From the NCBI RefSeq assembly GCF_014191375.1, contig NZ_JACHWN010000005.1, positions 1 to 64,000 of the forward strand: DNA of 64,000 bases, in the 5' to 3' direction. Below the pieces are notes generated by a model. The model was given only the letters and a program-made list of their open reading frames with translations. It was not told the origin of the DNA and made no database searches. The position numbers and the translations under genes are program-made. This DNA is from Mesorhizobium sp. RMAD-H1 (GTDB lineage: Bacteria; Pseudomonadota; Alphaproteobacteria; Rhizobiales; Rhizobiaceae). Below, one piece after another: positions 50,920 through 59,728 of the stretch (position 1 is its first letter; each line of letters starts with the position of its first letter).

Positions 50920-51123
50920 TCAGACTTTCTTGCCGGCCTTTCTCAGCGGATCATGGGTATGGTGGCTGTCTCTTTCGCCACCACCGCCGGAGACCTTGCT
51001 CTTGGCGCGGCGATCGGAATCCGCAGGCGGCTTGTTGATATCCAGCGGCTCCTTCGCATTCTCATGCGATGCGCCGGGGCCGCCCTGCCGGATGGTCGCG
51101 GGTATCTTCTTGGAGGTTGACAT
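50920..51123 (-). CDS. Small hydrophilic protein, 67 aa
   Basis: ATG at 51123 with GAGG 6 nt upstream, only 8 nt after the preceding small gene. Basic, probably disordered (STSKKIPATIRQGGPGASHEN, ERDSHHTHDPLRKAGKKV). No family assigned. Confidence 0.75.
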   Translation of the reverse strand: MSTSKKIPATIRQGGPGASHENAKEPLDINKPPADSDRRAKSKVSGGGGERDSHHTHDPLRKAGKKV

Positions 51124-51131
51124 GATTTACC

Positions 51132-51311
51132 TCAGCGATCCTGTTGATAGCCCTGATGCGTCGTGTTGATCTTCGTGTTTCCCGACTGGCCCTGCTTTTC
51201 CGGGTTGGCGGCGGCAGCCCCCGCTTTCTCGTCAGCGGCGGCGACCTTTTTCTCGCCCGTTCCTTTGGGCGAGCGGTTTTCAGGGGGAGCCGGAGGTATT
51301 CTTCCCGTCAT
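51132..51311 (-). CDS. Small hydrophilic protein, 59 aa
   Basis: ATG at 51311 with AAGGAG 7 nt upstream, below an exact EcfG-type promoter (51335-51359). Proline, alanine and lysine-rich (MTGRIPPAPPENRSPKG, ADEKAGAAAANPEKQG), lacks hydrophobic segments. First of three co-directional small genes. Confidence 0.78.
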   Translation of the reverse strand: MTGRIPPAPPENRSPKGTGEKKVAAADEKAGAAAANPEKQGQSGNTKINTTHQGYQQDR

Positions 51312-51334
51312 GGTCGTTCTCCTTCTTTCGGGCA

Positions 51335-51359
51335 AACGCACCAGATGGGCCGATGTTCC
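51335..51359 (-). promoter_or_regulatory. EcfG/RpoE2-type promoter
   Basis: Minus strand GGAAC (51359-51355), 16-nt spacer, CGTT (51338-51335): exact consensus, 24 nt before the ATG at 51311. Confidence 0.8.
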
Positions 51360-51380
51360 GACCAGATCGCGCATCCGTTC

Positions 51381-52895
51381 CTACAGGCTGGCCGGCCGCA
51401 GCGGCTCCCGCGCCGGACCGTGGATCACCGATCCGTCGGCCGAGAAAATGGAGCCATGGCAGGGACAATCCCAGGTGCGGTCGGCGTTGTTCCAGGTCAG
51501 GATGCAGCCCTTGTGGGTACAGGCCGCCGAAAAGGCATGGGTTTGGCCCGTTTCATCCTTCCAGACCGCGATCTTCTCATCGCCCTTCACCAGAACGCCG
51601 CCATGACCCGCGGCGATATCGGCCACCGAAGTGACGATGGAACGGCTTTCGCCGTTTCGATGGAAATCCTCGGGATAAGGCCGAATCGGATCGTAGAGAG
51701 CCTTCCAAGGGCTGCCGCAACCGCAGATCAGATCGGCGATCATCGCACCGGCGGCGGTGCCATTGCTGATGCCCCAGGCATTGAAGCCCGTGGCGATGTA
51801 GAAGTCGGGTGATTTTTCCGGGTCCGGTTCGCCGACATAGGGCACGCGGTCGGGAGTATCGTAATCCTCGTTGCACCAGCGCCAGACTACGTCGCCGACG
51901 ATCAGGTTGCTGCGCACCCAGTCTTCCAGCTCCAGGAACCGGACGGCGACATCGCCCTCGTGGCCTGTGTCGAATCGCGGGCCCAGCACAATGAGCAGCG
52001 GGCCAGCGGCATCGCGGCCGGTGCGCAGGGAATGTCCGGGATCCTCGGCGCTGATGAACATGCCGTCGATCAGCTTCTCGTCGGCGATGCGGAATGCCAT
52101 GGCGATATGGCTGCGGGGCTGGGTGCGATTGGCCATGCCGACCGGGCTTTTTACGGTCATGTTGGTGGCCACCACCAGATTTTCCGCTTCCACTTCACCT
52201 TCATCGGTCTTGACGCGCCAGCGATTGCCCTCCTCGATTACCCGCGCGCGGCTGTTTTCGAAGATGCGGCCGCCATGGGCTATGAACGCATGCGCAATCC
52301 CCACGAGATAAGCGGCCGGATTGAACTGGGCCTGATGCGGAAAGCGCAGCGCCGCAGCGGTATCGAAAGGGAGCGGGGCGCGATCCAGCACCTCGGCCGT
52401 GAGCCCGAGGCTGCGGGCCGCGTTGGCCTCCGCCTCGATGCGGGGGCGCAGAGCGGCATCTCTGGTGTAGACATAGGCATCCCTGCGCTCGAAATCGCAT
52501 TCGACGCCATAGCTGACGACCCAGCGATCGATGAGATCACAGCCGTCGCGATTGGCCTCGGCATAGAGCCTCGCCATCTCCTCGCCACGCGTGTCGATGA
52601 GATCGCGATAGATCAGGCGGTGCTGGGTGGTGATCTTCGCCGTCGAGCGGCCGGTTACCTGACGGCCGACCGAGAGCCCTTCGAGGAGAACCACGGAACG
52701 CCCCTCCTCGCACAGGCGCAAGGCCGTCGTCAGGCCGACGATGCCGCCGCCCACAACCACGGTCTCCGCCCGGACCGCCTCGCGCAGGACGGGGAAATCC
52801 GCCGGCGGCACGGTTGAGGTCCAGCAACTGCCGGCCTCCCCGGGAAGTTCCGGCATAGGCTGTGCCCCGGCGCGCCGGACTGGAGAACCCTGCAT
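51381..52895 (-). CDS. FAD-dependent oxidoreductase with C-terminal Rieske domain
   Basis: 504 residues. DAO-type FAD domain with the dinucleotide loop VVVGGGIVGLTTALRLCEEG (~46-65), GRSTAKITTQHRL and FYIATGFNAWGISNGTAAG. Residues ~415-500 are a Rieske [2Fe-2S] domain with CTHKGC and CPCHGS ligands. Known relatives are annotated as FAD/Rieske oxidoreductases of unknown substrate. The ATG follows the PEBP stop codon directly (TAG then ATG) with GAGG in the PEBP coding end, so translation is coupled. Confidence 0.9.
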   Translation of the reverse strand: MQGSPVRRAGAQPMPELPGEAGSCWTSTVPPADFPVLREAVRAETVVVGGGIVGLTTALRLCEEGRSVVLLEGLSVGRQVTGRSTAKITTQHRLIYRDLIDTRGEEMARLYAEANRDGCDLIDRWVVSYGVECDFERRDAYVYTRDAALRPRIEAEANAARSLGLTAEVLDRAPLPFDTAAALRFPHQAQFNPAAYLVGIAHAFIAHGGRIFENSRARVIEEGNRWRVKTDEGEVEAENLVVATNMTVKSPVGMANRTQPRSHIAMAFRIADEKLIDGMFISAEDPGHSLRTGRDAAGPLLIVLGPRFDTGHEGDVAVRFLELEDWVRSNLIVGDVVWRWCNEDYDTPDRVPYVGEPDPEKSPDFYIATGFNAWGISNGTAAGAMIADLICGCGSPWKALYDPIRPYPEDFHRNGESRSIVTSVADIAAGHGGVLVKGDEKIAVWKDETGQTHAFSAACTHKGCILTWNNADRTWDCPCHGSIFSADGSVIHGPAREPLRPASL

Positions 52896-53363
52896 CTATC
52901 GGGCCTCGTAAATGCCGACGAGCTCCGTTTCGGCGATGATATGGGGCCCCGCCGTCTTCAACACGGTGTCGATATCGGCCTTTTCGTCGAGATGGAGCGT
53001 CTCGGTGTCAAGTGCGGCAAGACGGAAGTGATAGTGATGAATGCCGTGCCCCTTTGGCGGTTGCGGCCCGTCATAGTGCGGATTGCCGAAATCATTGACG
53101 CCGTGCCCGAGGCTCTCCGTCTTGGCACCCGCCGTGGTGCCCTCGGGAAGCCGGTCGCGGCCGGGATTGATATCGTAGACCGCCCAATGGCGGAACGTGC
53201 CGGATGGAGCATCCGGATCTTCCACGACCAGCATGAAGCTGCGGGTGCCTTCGGGCGCATCCTTCCATATGAGCGGCGGCGAGATGTTCTCACCGTCGCG
53301 GATATATTTCCGCGGGATTTCGCCACCATCACCGAAGGCAGGGCTTTGAAGCGCAAATGCCAT
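52896..53363 (-). CDS. YbhB/YbcL family (PEBP-like) protein
   Basis: 155 residues, phosphatidylethanolamine-binding protein fold. Motifs: GGEIPRKYIRDGENISPPLIW, LVVEDPDAP, FRHWAVYDINP and YDGPQPPKGHGIHHYHFRLAALD. Cytosolic (no signal peptide). Perfect AAGGAGG 5 nt before the ATG. Probably co-transcribed with the upstream glycine-zipper lipoprotein gene and the downstream Rieske oxidoreductase. A 7-bp hairpin (ACGGCTC/GAGCCGT) sits in its 5' leader at about 53379-53398. Confidence 0.92.
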   Translation of the reverse strand: MAFALQSPAFGDGGEIPRKYIRDGENISPPLIWKDAPEGTRSFMLVVEDPDAPSGTFRHWAVYDINPGRDRLPEGTTAGAKTESLGHGVNDFGNPHYDGPQPPKGHGIHHYHFRLAALDTETLHLDEKADIDTVLKTAGPHIIAETELVGIYEAR

Positions 53364-53437
53364 GGTTTCCTCCTTTCGAACGGCTCATCCACGAGCCGTC
53401 CGGATCTCGCGATCCGGAACAGCTCTTCGACATCATT

Positions 53438-53689
53438 TTACGGACAGCGCGCGGTGTAGCGGCGCCCGTAACGATCGCGGTAGAGACAGCGGCCTGGTTC
53501 GCTGGCCCTGCCGATCAACGCACCGGCCACCGCGCCAGCGGCGCCTCCCACCACGGCCCCGCCGACGCTGTCGGATACAGCCCCGCCGATCGCCGCGCCG
53601 CCGAGGCCGCCGATGGCCGCACCGCGCTCGGTCGCCGTACAGCCGGCAATCACCGTCATGGCGGCAAGCGCAAACAGAGCATTTCTCAT
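53438..53689 (-). CDS. Glycine-zipper lipoprotein, 83 aa
   Basis: ATG at 53689 with AAGGAG 8 nt upstream. Lipobox VIAGC (13-17). The centre is a glycine zipper (AAIGGLGGAAIGGAVSDSVG, GGAAGAVAGALIG) typical of OsmB/SlyB-like outer membrane lipoproteins, and the C-terminus ends CLYRDRYGRRYTARCP with two cysteines that may pair. Envelope stress role inferred. Confidence 0.85.
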   Translation of the reverse strand: MRNALFALAAMTVIAGCTATERGAAIGGLGGAAIGGAVSDSVGGAVVGGAAGAVAGALIGRASEPGRCLYRDRYGRRYTARCP

Positions 53690-53723
53690 GGTATCTCTCC
53701 TTTTCTCCTTCTCCCTGGGATCG

Positions 53724-53748
53724 AACCCTGCCGGGCAAGGTTTGTTCC
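53724..53748 (-). promoter_or_regulatory. EcfG/RpoE2-type promoter for the glycine-zipper gene
   Basis: Minus strand GGAAC (53748-53744), 16-nt spacer, GGTT (53727-53724), 35 nt before the ATG. Confidence 0.6.
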
Positions 53749-53761
53749 GCGTGAAGGTCAT

Positions 53762-53786
53762 GGAACATCCGGTCAAAGCGGACGTT
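53762..53786 (+). promoter_or_regulatory. EcfG/RpoE2-type promoter
   Basis: GGAAC 53762-53766, 16-nt spacer, CGTT 53783-53786: exact consensus, 24 nt before the ATG at 53811. Confidence 0.8.
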
Positions 53787-53810
53787 GGAGCCGTAATCAG
53801 GAGACTGGAA

Positions 53811-54113
53811 ATGGCAAAAGACAGACCGCAGGACCCACCCACGGTTGACCGGATGCGGAAGGATATCGACAGGGGCGAGACCCGGGAAAAAGTGCCTTGG
53901 CCCGATCCGGCGGCAGCACCGATGGGAACCGACGACGAGGCGGCTGGAGCGCCGCCGGGCGAAATCGAGCGTCGCATCGAAGCAGAGGCGCGGCCCGAGC
54001 CCGTCCACGCCGGCAGAAGAGAGCCCTCGGCGGTCGCCACCTATGTGGTGATTGCCATCATCGCCGGCTTCGTCATCCTGGCCATTGCCATGGCTCTCCT
54101 CAATCGCGGCTGA
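53811..54113 (+). CDS. Tail-anchored hydrophilic protein, 100 aa
   Basis: ATG at 53811 with GGAG 7 nt upstream and an exact EcfG-type promoter. About 70 charged, proline-rich residues (DRPQDPPTVDRMRKDIDRGE, PPGEIERRIEAEARPEPV) precede one C-terminal TM helix (AVATYVVIAIIAGFVILAIA) and LLNRG. Predicted to be anchored in the inner membrane with a cytosolic N-terminus. Function unknown. Confidence 0.8.
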   Translation: MAKDRPQDPPTVDRMRKDIDRGETREKVPWPDPAAAPMGTDDEAAGAPPGEIERRIEAEARPEPVHAGRREPSAVATYVVIAIIAGFVILAIAMALLNRG

Positions 54114-54161
54114 ACACCGCTCTCCATGCCGGAGTGCAGTGTTCAGCGTCCTCCTCCCCGA

Positions 54162-55220
54162 TTATCCGCTCACATGCTGGTATTCGCGCGCGCCCTGCCT
54201 CGACGGCCGTGTCCCCCGGGCGACCGTACGGCGCTTGCCGCGGCGCGGCTTGTTCCTGTCTTCGAAGGCCGAGAACCACTCGATCGTCCGCACCAGCCCC
54301 TCTTCCAGAGGTACTTTCGGCTCCCAGTCGAGGAGACCCCGGGCCCGGCTGATATCCGGCCGCCGGCGCTGCGGATCGTCCTCAGGCAAGGGCACGTACT
54401 GGAGCGGCGAGCCCGTCGGGATATGTTCCAGGACAAGCCGCGCCAGTTCGAGAACAGTAAACTCGCCGGGATTGCCGAGATTGACCGGCATGCGGGGATT
54501 GGGCTCCACACGCATCAGCGCCAGCAGCCCTGCGATCAGGTCCGACACATAGCAGAAGGAGCGCGTCTGCTCGCCTGTTCCATAGATCGTCAGCGGCTTG
54601 CCGTGGAGCGCCTGGATGATGAAGTTGGAGACGATACGGCCATCATCGCTCTGCATCCGCGGCCCATAGGTGTTGAAGATGCGCGTGACGCGGGCATCAA
54701 CCCGGCCGGCACGCAGGAAATCGAAACACAGCGTCTCGGCCGCGCGCTTGCCTTCGTCATAACAGGCTCGCGGGCCCGTGCAGTTGACATGGCCGCGGTA
54801 GGACTCCTTCTGCGGATGCTCCTGCGGATCGCCATAGACCTCGCTGGTCGAGGCCTGCAGAAAGATGGCTCCGTTCTTCTCGGCAAGCTCGAGGAGATTG
54901 GCGGTTCCCACAACGCTCGTCATCAGCGTGTGGGCGGGATCGGCCTGGTAGCGCGGCGGCGATGCGGCGCAGGCGAGATTGAATATCTCGTCGACCCGCT
55001 CGCGAATTCTGAGCGGCTGGCAAATATCATGTTCGACCAAACGAAAGCGCGGGTGGTTTTCCAGAGCCGCGACATTCTCCACGGCGCCGGTGAGAAAGCT
55101 GTCGACGCAAATGACGGCATGGCCCTCGGCCAGCAGCGCGTCGCAGAGATGAGAGCCGACGAAACCTGCGCCGCCCGCAACCAGAACAGTCTTTGGCTTG
55201 TTCTTTCGTATTCCACTCAT
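54162..55220 (-). CDS. NAD-dependent UDP-glucuronate decarboxylase-like (UDP-xylose synthase)
   Basis: 352 residues, extended SDR. GGAGFVGSHLCDALLAEGH (NAD loop), NLACAASPPRYQ, FLQASTSEVYGDP, the YDEGKRAAETL catalytic Tyr/Lys and RIFNTYGPRM are hallmarks of UDP-glucuronate decarboxylases making UDP-xylose. The C-terminal ~35 residues are basic and unique. Last gene of a seven-gene minus-strand glycan operon (61937-54162). Confidence 0.85.
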   Translation of the reverse strand: MSGIRKNKPKTVLVAGGAGFVGSHLCDALLAEGHAVICVDSFLTGAVENVAALENHPRFRLVEHDICQPLRIRERVDEIFNLACAASPPRYQADPAHTLMTSVVGTANLLELAEKNGAIFLQASTSEVYGDPQEHPQKESYRGHVNCTGPRACYDEGKRAAETLCFDFLRAGRVDARVTRIFNTYGPRMQSDDGRIVSNFIIQALHGKPLTIYGTGEQTRSFCYVSDLIAGLLALMRVEPNPRMPVNLGNPGEFTVLELARLVLEHIPTGSPLQYVPLPEDDPQRRRPDISRARGLLDWEPKVPLEEGLVRTIEWFSAFEDRNKPRRGKRRTVARGTRPSRQGAREYQHVSG

Positions 55221-55240
55221 GAGATATACCTTCTTTCAAA

Positions 55241-56338
55241 TCACCGGACGGCCATTGATGGAAGTGCTGCGTTCGAGCGCTCGATCGCCCTTATCATCTC
55301 GCGCGCCCGCGCCCGGCCGGTATGCGCGGTCAGAACCCGCCTTCGCGCGGCATCGGCCATGGCCTGCCGCTCCGTCTCGGGCAGCGAGGTCAGATGGCGG
55401 ACGACATCCTCGGTCGTGTCGCCGATGATGATCGCCTCATGCTCCGGCATCAGCTCATCGAGCCCCCGCCAGCGGTCGCTGATGATCGCCGTGCCGCAAG
55501 CGGCAGCCTCGAACAGCCGGACGCTGGGGGACCAGCCGAGCTCGACCATGTCGCGACGCGTAATGTTCAGCGTGAAGCGCTGGCGCGTATAGAAGGAGGC
55601 GTGCTGCGATGGCGGAAGATGCTCGAACCGCTCGACATTGGACGGCCAGTCGATATCCTCCGGGAACTGCGCGCCGGCGACGACGAAACGCAGATGCGGG
55701 AGGCGCCGCGCCGGCTCGATGAGGAGCCTTTCCAGTCCTGGCTGGCGATCCGGGCTGTAGGTGCCGAGATAGCCAAGATCCCATTCGAGCGCCTCACCGG
55801 TATTGAAATGCTGTGCCGGATCCACCGAGCAGTGCAGTGCTTCGGCGCGCCTGGCGCGATAGCGGTTTTCCAGGAGATCGAGCACCTTTCCGCCGGAAAA
55901 GGAGAAATAGACGTCGAAGAGCGGTATCTGCCGTTTCGCCAGATAATCCTCCTCGCCACGGTCGAGCCGGGCGAGCGTGACCGGTGTGTCGATATCGTAG
56001 AAGCAGAGCACCTCCGGGGCGGCGGATGCCACGAAATCGATGATCTTGACGCCCTCGGGCACGAAAGAGCCGACGATGACGGCATCGGCATTTCTGATCG
56101 CCGGCAGATAGCGGCGCAAATCGTCGATACCGGAATAGAATTCCAGCGTGCAGAAATCGGGATCCGGCAGATCGCGATGCTCGGCATACCAGGGCACGTC
56201 CCTTTCGAGGAACAGGATTCTGTGCCCCTCCTCGCGCAGGCCGCGCAAAAGTGCGCGCCAGGTCGTGGCATGGCCATTGCCCCAGGACGAGGAGAGCGAG
56301 AGGCCCAGAACGACGAGTGTGAACGGTCCTGCCATCAT
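55241..56338 (-). CDS. CgeB-like glycosyltransferase (copy 3)
   Basis: 365 residues; GT-B fold inferred. N-terminal LSLSSSWGNGHATTWRALL, central SFSGGKVLDLL and C-terminal VRLFEAAACGTAIISDRW of the CgeB/Glyco_trans_1_2 family. Acceptor and donor unknown. Overlaps the preceding paralogue by 4 nt; two ATGs (56338/56335) are adjacent. Confidence 0.8.
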   Translation of the reverse strand: MMAGPFTLVVLGLSLSSSWGNGHATTWRALLRGLREEGHRILFLERDVPWYAEHRDLPDPDFCTLEFYSGIDDLRRYLPAIRNADAVIVGSFVPEGVKIIDFVASAAPEVLCFYDIDTPVTLARLDRGEEDYLAKRQIPLFDVYFSFSGGKVLDLLENRYRARRAEALHCSVDPAQHFNTGEALEWDLGYLGTYSPDRQPGLERLLIEPARRLPHLRFVVAGAQFPEDIDWPSNVERFEHLPPSQHASFYTRQRFTLNITRRDMVELGWSPSVRLFEAAACGTAIISDRWRGLDELMPEHEAIIIGDTTEDVVRHLTSLPETERQAMADAARRRVLTAHTGRARAREMIRAIERSNAALPSMAVR

Positions 56339-57426
56339 ACCGTCTCCATCCGGCGTGCGGCGACGCGCTTGCGCACGATCCCGTCGACCTCGGCGGCACG
56401 CCTGTCATAGGTGTGTTCGCGCAGAACGCGCTCCCTGGCGCGGCTGCCGATCTCGGCCGCGCGCCGGGACGTCAGCTCGTTGAGCAGGTCCACGACATCC
56501 CAGCCATCGCGGGCGGCCAGCACCTCCTCGCCTTCCTTCAGGAAGAGGTCGAGCCCCGCCCAGACGTCGGTGATCAGGCAAGCGCCCGCACCGGCGGCCT
56601 CGAAGACGCGGGTAGCCGGGGAATAGCCGTTCGATGCCATGCTGGAACGGCTGATGTTCAAAACGGCCTTGGGCGAGACGTTGAAGGCATTGTGATCGGC
56701 GGTGCCGACATGGCCGATATAGCGCACGTTCGGCGACATGGGCTTGTCTTCCCAGCCAGAGCCGCCGAGCAGGAAGGTCCGCTCGGGAAGAAGCGCCGCG
56801 GTGCTGAAGAAGAAATCATCCACGCGCTGCTCCCGATCCGGCAGCCGGTTACCGAGGAAAGCGAGGTCGCAGACGAAGCGCGGATCGTGCGGCACGGGGT
56901 GATGCGTCTCGGGATCGAGCGCATTGTAGATGGGGATGCAATCGGTCACGCCGAGCGCGCGGTAGCCATAGACGACCGGATCGCCGCCGCCATAGGTCAG
57001 CACGAGATCGACGCGATCCAGATGCGCGCGCAATGGCTGGTCGCTGTCAACAGCCAGCGAGGCGAGCGTTGCCGGGGCATCGACATCCCAGAAGATGGTG
57101 AGCGCCTGCGGGCCCGCCGCATCGAGAACCTGCCCGAACAGGGCGTCGTCCTCGAAGCCGACTCCGCTCGCCTTGACGACGATATCGGCCTCGGCGGCGC
57201 GGGCGGTCACGGCCTTCATGGCAGCCGCCGTCGGCTGGTAGACGACGACCTTGCACCAGTCGGGCGGGTCGATATCGCGGTTCTGCTGCCTGCCATAGAC
57301 ATCGGGCTCATAGAAGGTGACGTCGTAGCCGAGCGCGGCGAGCGCCTTGATGATGCCCCTGTAATAGGTGGCGGCGCCATTCCAGCGGGAGGAAAGCAGG
57401 CTCGATCCATAGAATGCGATTTTCAT
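56335..57426 (-). CDS. CgeB-like glycosyltransferase (copy 2)
   Basis: 363 residues. Paralogue of its two neighbours: SSLLSSRWNGAATYYRGIIKAL at the start, LTYGGGDPVVYGYRAL in the centre and TRVFEAAGAGACLITDVWAG at the end. Cytosolic. Overlaps both flanking genes by 4 nt. Confidence 0.8.
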   Translation of the reverse strand: MKIAFYGSSLLSSRWNGAATYYRGIIKALAALGYDVTFYEPDVYGRQQNRDIDPPDWCKVVVYQPTAAAMKAVTARAAEADIVVKASGVGFEDDALFGQVLDAAGPQALTIFWDVDAPATLASLAVDSDQPLRAHLDRVDLVLTYGGGDPVVYGYRALGVTDCIPIYNALDPETHHPVPHDPRFVCDLAFLGNRLPDREQRVDDFFFSTAALLPERTFLLGGSGWEDKPMSPNVRYIGHVGTADHNAFNVSPKAVLNISRSSMASNGYSPATRVFEAAGAGACLITDVWAGLDLFLKEGEEVLAARDGWDVVDLLNELTSRRAAEIGSRARERVLREHTYDRRAAEVDGIVRKRVAARRMETV

Positions 57427-58574
57427 TTCACGTCCTCCTGCAGCAACAATGTCGATTGAGCGCCGGTCACCTCTCCCGGTATGTGTCCCGCTCCCAGCCT
57501 GTCGAGCACCTGGAAGAGCTCATCGACCCGGTGGGCGCAGGTGTGGCGCGCGCTGATGGTTTCCAGGCCGGAAGCCGAAAGCGAAGCGGCCAGATCGCGG
57601 TCGGCGATGACGTCACGCATGCGTGCGGCCATCTCGTCGCCGTCACGGGCAAAAAGAAAGTCACGGCCCGCACGGAACAGGCCTTCGCTGTCGCTCCAGG
57701 GAGCCGAGATCAGCGGAATGCCTGAGGCAAGCGCCTCGAACATGCGGATGGTGGGAATGCCGGGCAGCGCCTCAGTATACGGCCGGCGGGGAATGTGCAC
57801 CGTGAGACGATGGCGGGCGAACACCTCGGGCACGTCGGCATTGGCGATCCAGCCGTGATAGGAAATGCCTGATGCGGCGAGCCTGGCGCGGGCATCCTCG
57901 GGATAGCGCACGCCATGAACGCTGCCGCTCAACCCCAGCCGTTGGACGGGTTCGATCAGGAAGGTCTCGATCTCGACGGTTCTCTCGCCATCGCCCCAAT
58001 TGCCGACCCAGACGATATCCGCAGCCGGCTCCCTCTCCTCATGAGGGCGGAACAGGCGCGTGTCGGCAGCCTCGTGCCAGGTGAAGGCCTGCCGGCCCCA
58101 TCCCGCCCTGAGATAGCGCTCCCGCAGCGTTTCGCCGAAAGCAAGGATGCCATCGTAATCCTCCAGATCGAGGGCGGCGATTTCGGTTGCCGCCGATGCC
58201 GCGCGGTGATGGGTATCATGGAAGAGCAGCGTGAACGCCCCGCCGTCGCGCCGGGCCCTGCCGATCCGCCTTACCAGCGCGGGATCCGTCCATTCATGCA
58301 CGATCACCACATCGGCGCCCGCCACGACCTCCTCATGCGGAAAGGCCGAACCATAGGTGATGGAGACGAGGCCGGGAAAATCACGGCCGAAGCGCTCCAG
58401 CGCCTGCGGCCCCTGATCCCTGACGATGTTCTGCCTGCTCCATCCGTTTTCCGGCTCCAGGGCAACGGCCTTGTGGCCACGCGCCAGAAGCTCGCGCATC
58501 ACGCCGCGCAGGAAATGCGCATTGCCGTGATTCCAGTCGGAAACGAGCGAATGGGTGTAGAAGATGAAACGCAT
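57423..58574 (-). CDS. CgeB-like glycosyltransferase (copy 1)
   Basis: 383 residues from the ATG at 58574, which overlaps the GT4 stop (TGATG). Begins MRFIFYTHSLVSDWNHGNAHF; central LAFGETLRERYLRAGWG; C-terminal IRMFEALASGIPLISAPWSD. The frame is open further upstream but that stretch is the GT4 gene. Confidence 0.8.
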   Translation of the reverse strand: MRFIFYTHSLVSDWNHGNAHFLRGVMRELLARGHKAVALEPENGWSRQNIVRDQGPQALERFGRDFPGLVSITYGSAFPHEEVVAGADVVIVHEWTDPALVRRIGRARRDGGAFTLLFHDTHHRAASAATEIAALDLEDYDGILAFGETLRERYLRAGWGRQAFTWHEAADTRLFRPHEEREPAADIVWVGNWGDGERTVEIETFLIEPVQRLGLSGSVHGVRYPEDARARLAASGISYHGWIANADVPEVFARHRLTVHIPRRPYTEALPGIPTIRMFEALASGIPLISAPWSDSEGLFRAGRDFLFARDGDEMAARMRDVIADRDLAASLSASGLETISARHTCAHRVDELFQVLDRLGAGHIPGEVTGAQSTLLLQEDVK

Positions 58575-59728
58575 CACGCCTCCGATAGTGATTGGCGCGC
58601 CGGCGGCGAGACGAGACCGCGATAGATCGCGGCCACGTCCCGCGCCTGGCGCTCGGGCGTATAGTCGAGCGATCGCGTGAAGGCGCGTTCTCCCATCCGG
58701 CGGCGCAATTGCGGGTCGCCGGCCAGGAGATCCACCGCTTCGACGAGCCGGTCCGGCGCAGCGGGGTCGAAGAAGATCGCCGCCTCGTCCCACAATTCGC
58801 GATAAACCGGTATGTCGGACAGGATCAGCGCCGCCCCTGCGCGCGCGCCTTCCAGCGCCGCCAGCCCGAAGGGTTCGTAAAGCGAAGGCGAAACCACGAT
58901 GCCGGCGCGCTGCACCAGCCCGAGCACCTGGGAATGCGGCAGACTGCCGAGGCTGCGGGCATGATGGAGAATGATCGTCTGGCCGTTGGGCCCATCGAGC
59001 GGACCCGCGAGATGGATGGGCCAGGCCGATTTACCAGCCGCGGCATCGAGGACCGAGACATTCTTGCCGTCGTCCCACCAGCGGCCGGCGGCGAAGACGA
59101 AGGGCTGCTTGTCCGCCTGATCGAACCGCGCCGCCGTTCCATTGGGCACGACCGACAAGCGGGGGAGCGTTCCATAGCTGCGCGCCACGGCCTCGGCATG
59201 GGAGCGGCTCGGCGTCACGATCGCATCGGCGCGGGAAAAGCCTTCCGCATTGCGGCGGCGATGCCAGAGCCAATGGTCCGGCAGCGGTCCGGTCCGCATC
59301 GTCTCCCACCAGGTGGCAAGGCAGGAATGGGAGACTGCGACGACAGGGATATCGCGCCTTATCCCGACCGCCTGCGACGGCAGATTGAGATGGAGAATAT
59401 CGATGCGATGATCGTCAGCCAGTTGCTCCAGCACCGGGGAAATGGCTTCGAGCTCCCTTTCATCCTCGGCCATCCAGTCGAGCGGCTGGTCGAGCCAGAC
59501 GAGTTCCCCGATCTCCTCCGCTTCCTCCCTCTGCTCCGGCGTCGGCTGCGGGCCGAGGCCCGCGAAGACCGTGGAGACGCCCTGCTCCCTCAGCGCACCA
59601 GCACAATCCATCGCATAGCGCCAGACGCCGCCGACGGCATCGACGGTCATCAGCACACGCAGTTCCCGATCGCCGGGGCGCAAGGCGGTGTGCGGTGATG
59701 TTCCACCGCTGAAGGCGGACAAGCTCAT
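58574..59728 (-). CDS. GT4-family glycosyltransferase
   Basis: 384 residues, GT-B. Acceptor-side VLMTVDAVGGVWRYAMDCAG; donor-side VPNGTAARFD and the EX7E element in SPSLYEPFGLAALEGARAGAA. Retaining glycosyltransferase using a nucleotide sugar. Overlaps the epimerase gene by 4 nt. Confidence 0.88.
   Translation of the reverse strand: MSLSAFSGGTSPHTALRPGDRELRVLMTVDAVGGVWRYAMDCAGALREQGVSTVFAGLGPQPTPEQREEAEEIGELVWLDQPLDWMAEDERELEAISPVLEQLADDHRIDILHLNLPSQAVGIRRDIPVVAVSHSCLATWWETMRTGPLPDHWLWHRRRNAEGFSRADAIVTPSRSHAEAVARSYGTLPRLSVVPNGTAARFDQADKQPFVFAAGRWWDDGKNVSVLDAAAGKSAWPIHLAGPLDGPNGQTIILHHARSLGSLPHSQVLGLVQRAGIVVSPSLYEPFGLAALEGARAGAALILSDIPVYRELWDEAAIFFDPAAPDRLVEAVDLLAGDPQLRRRMGERAFTRSLDYTPERQARDVAAIYRGLVSPPARQSLSEA

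Noticed and set aside
53364-53437. EcfG-type promoter for the PEBP gene
   Set aside because: AACG and GTCC-like halves are present but the spacing and the -35 (needs GTTCC on the plus strand) do not match; the gene is probably read from the glycine-zipper promoter.
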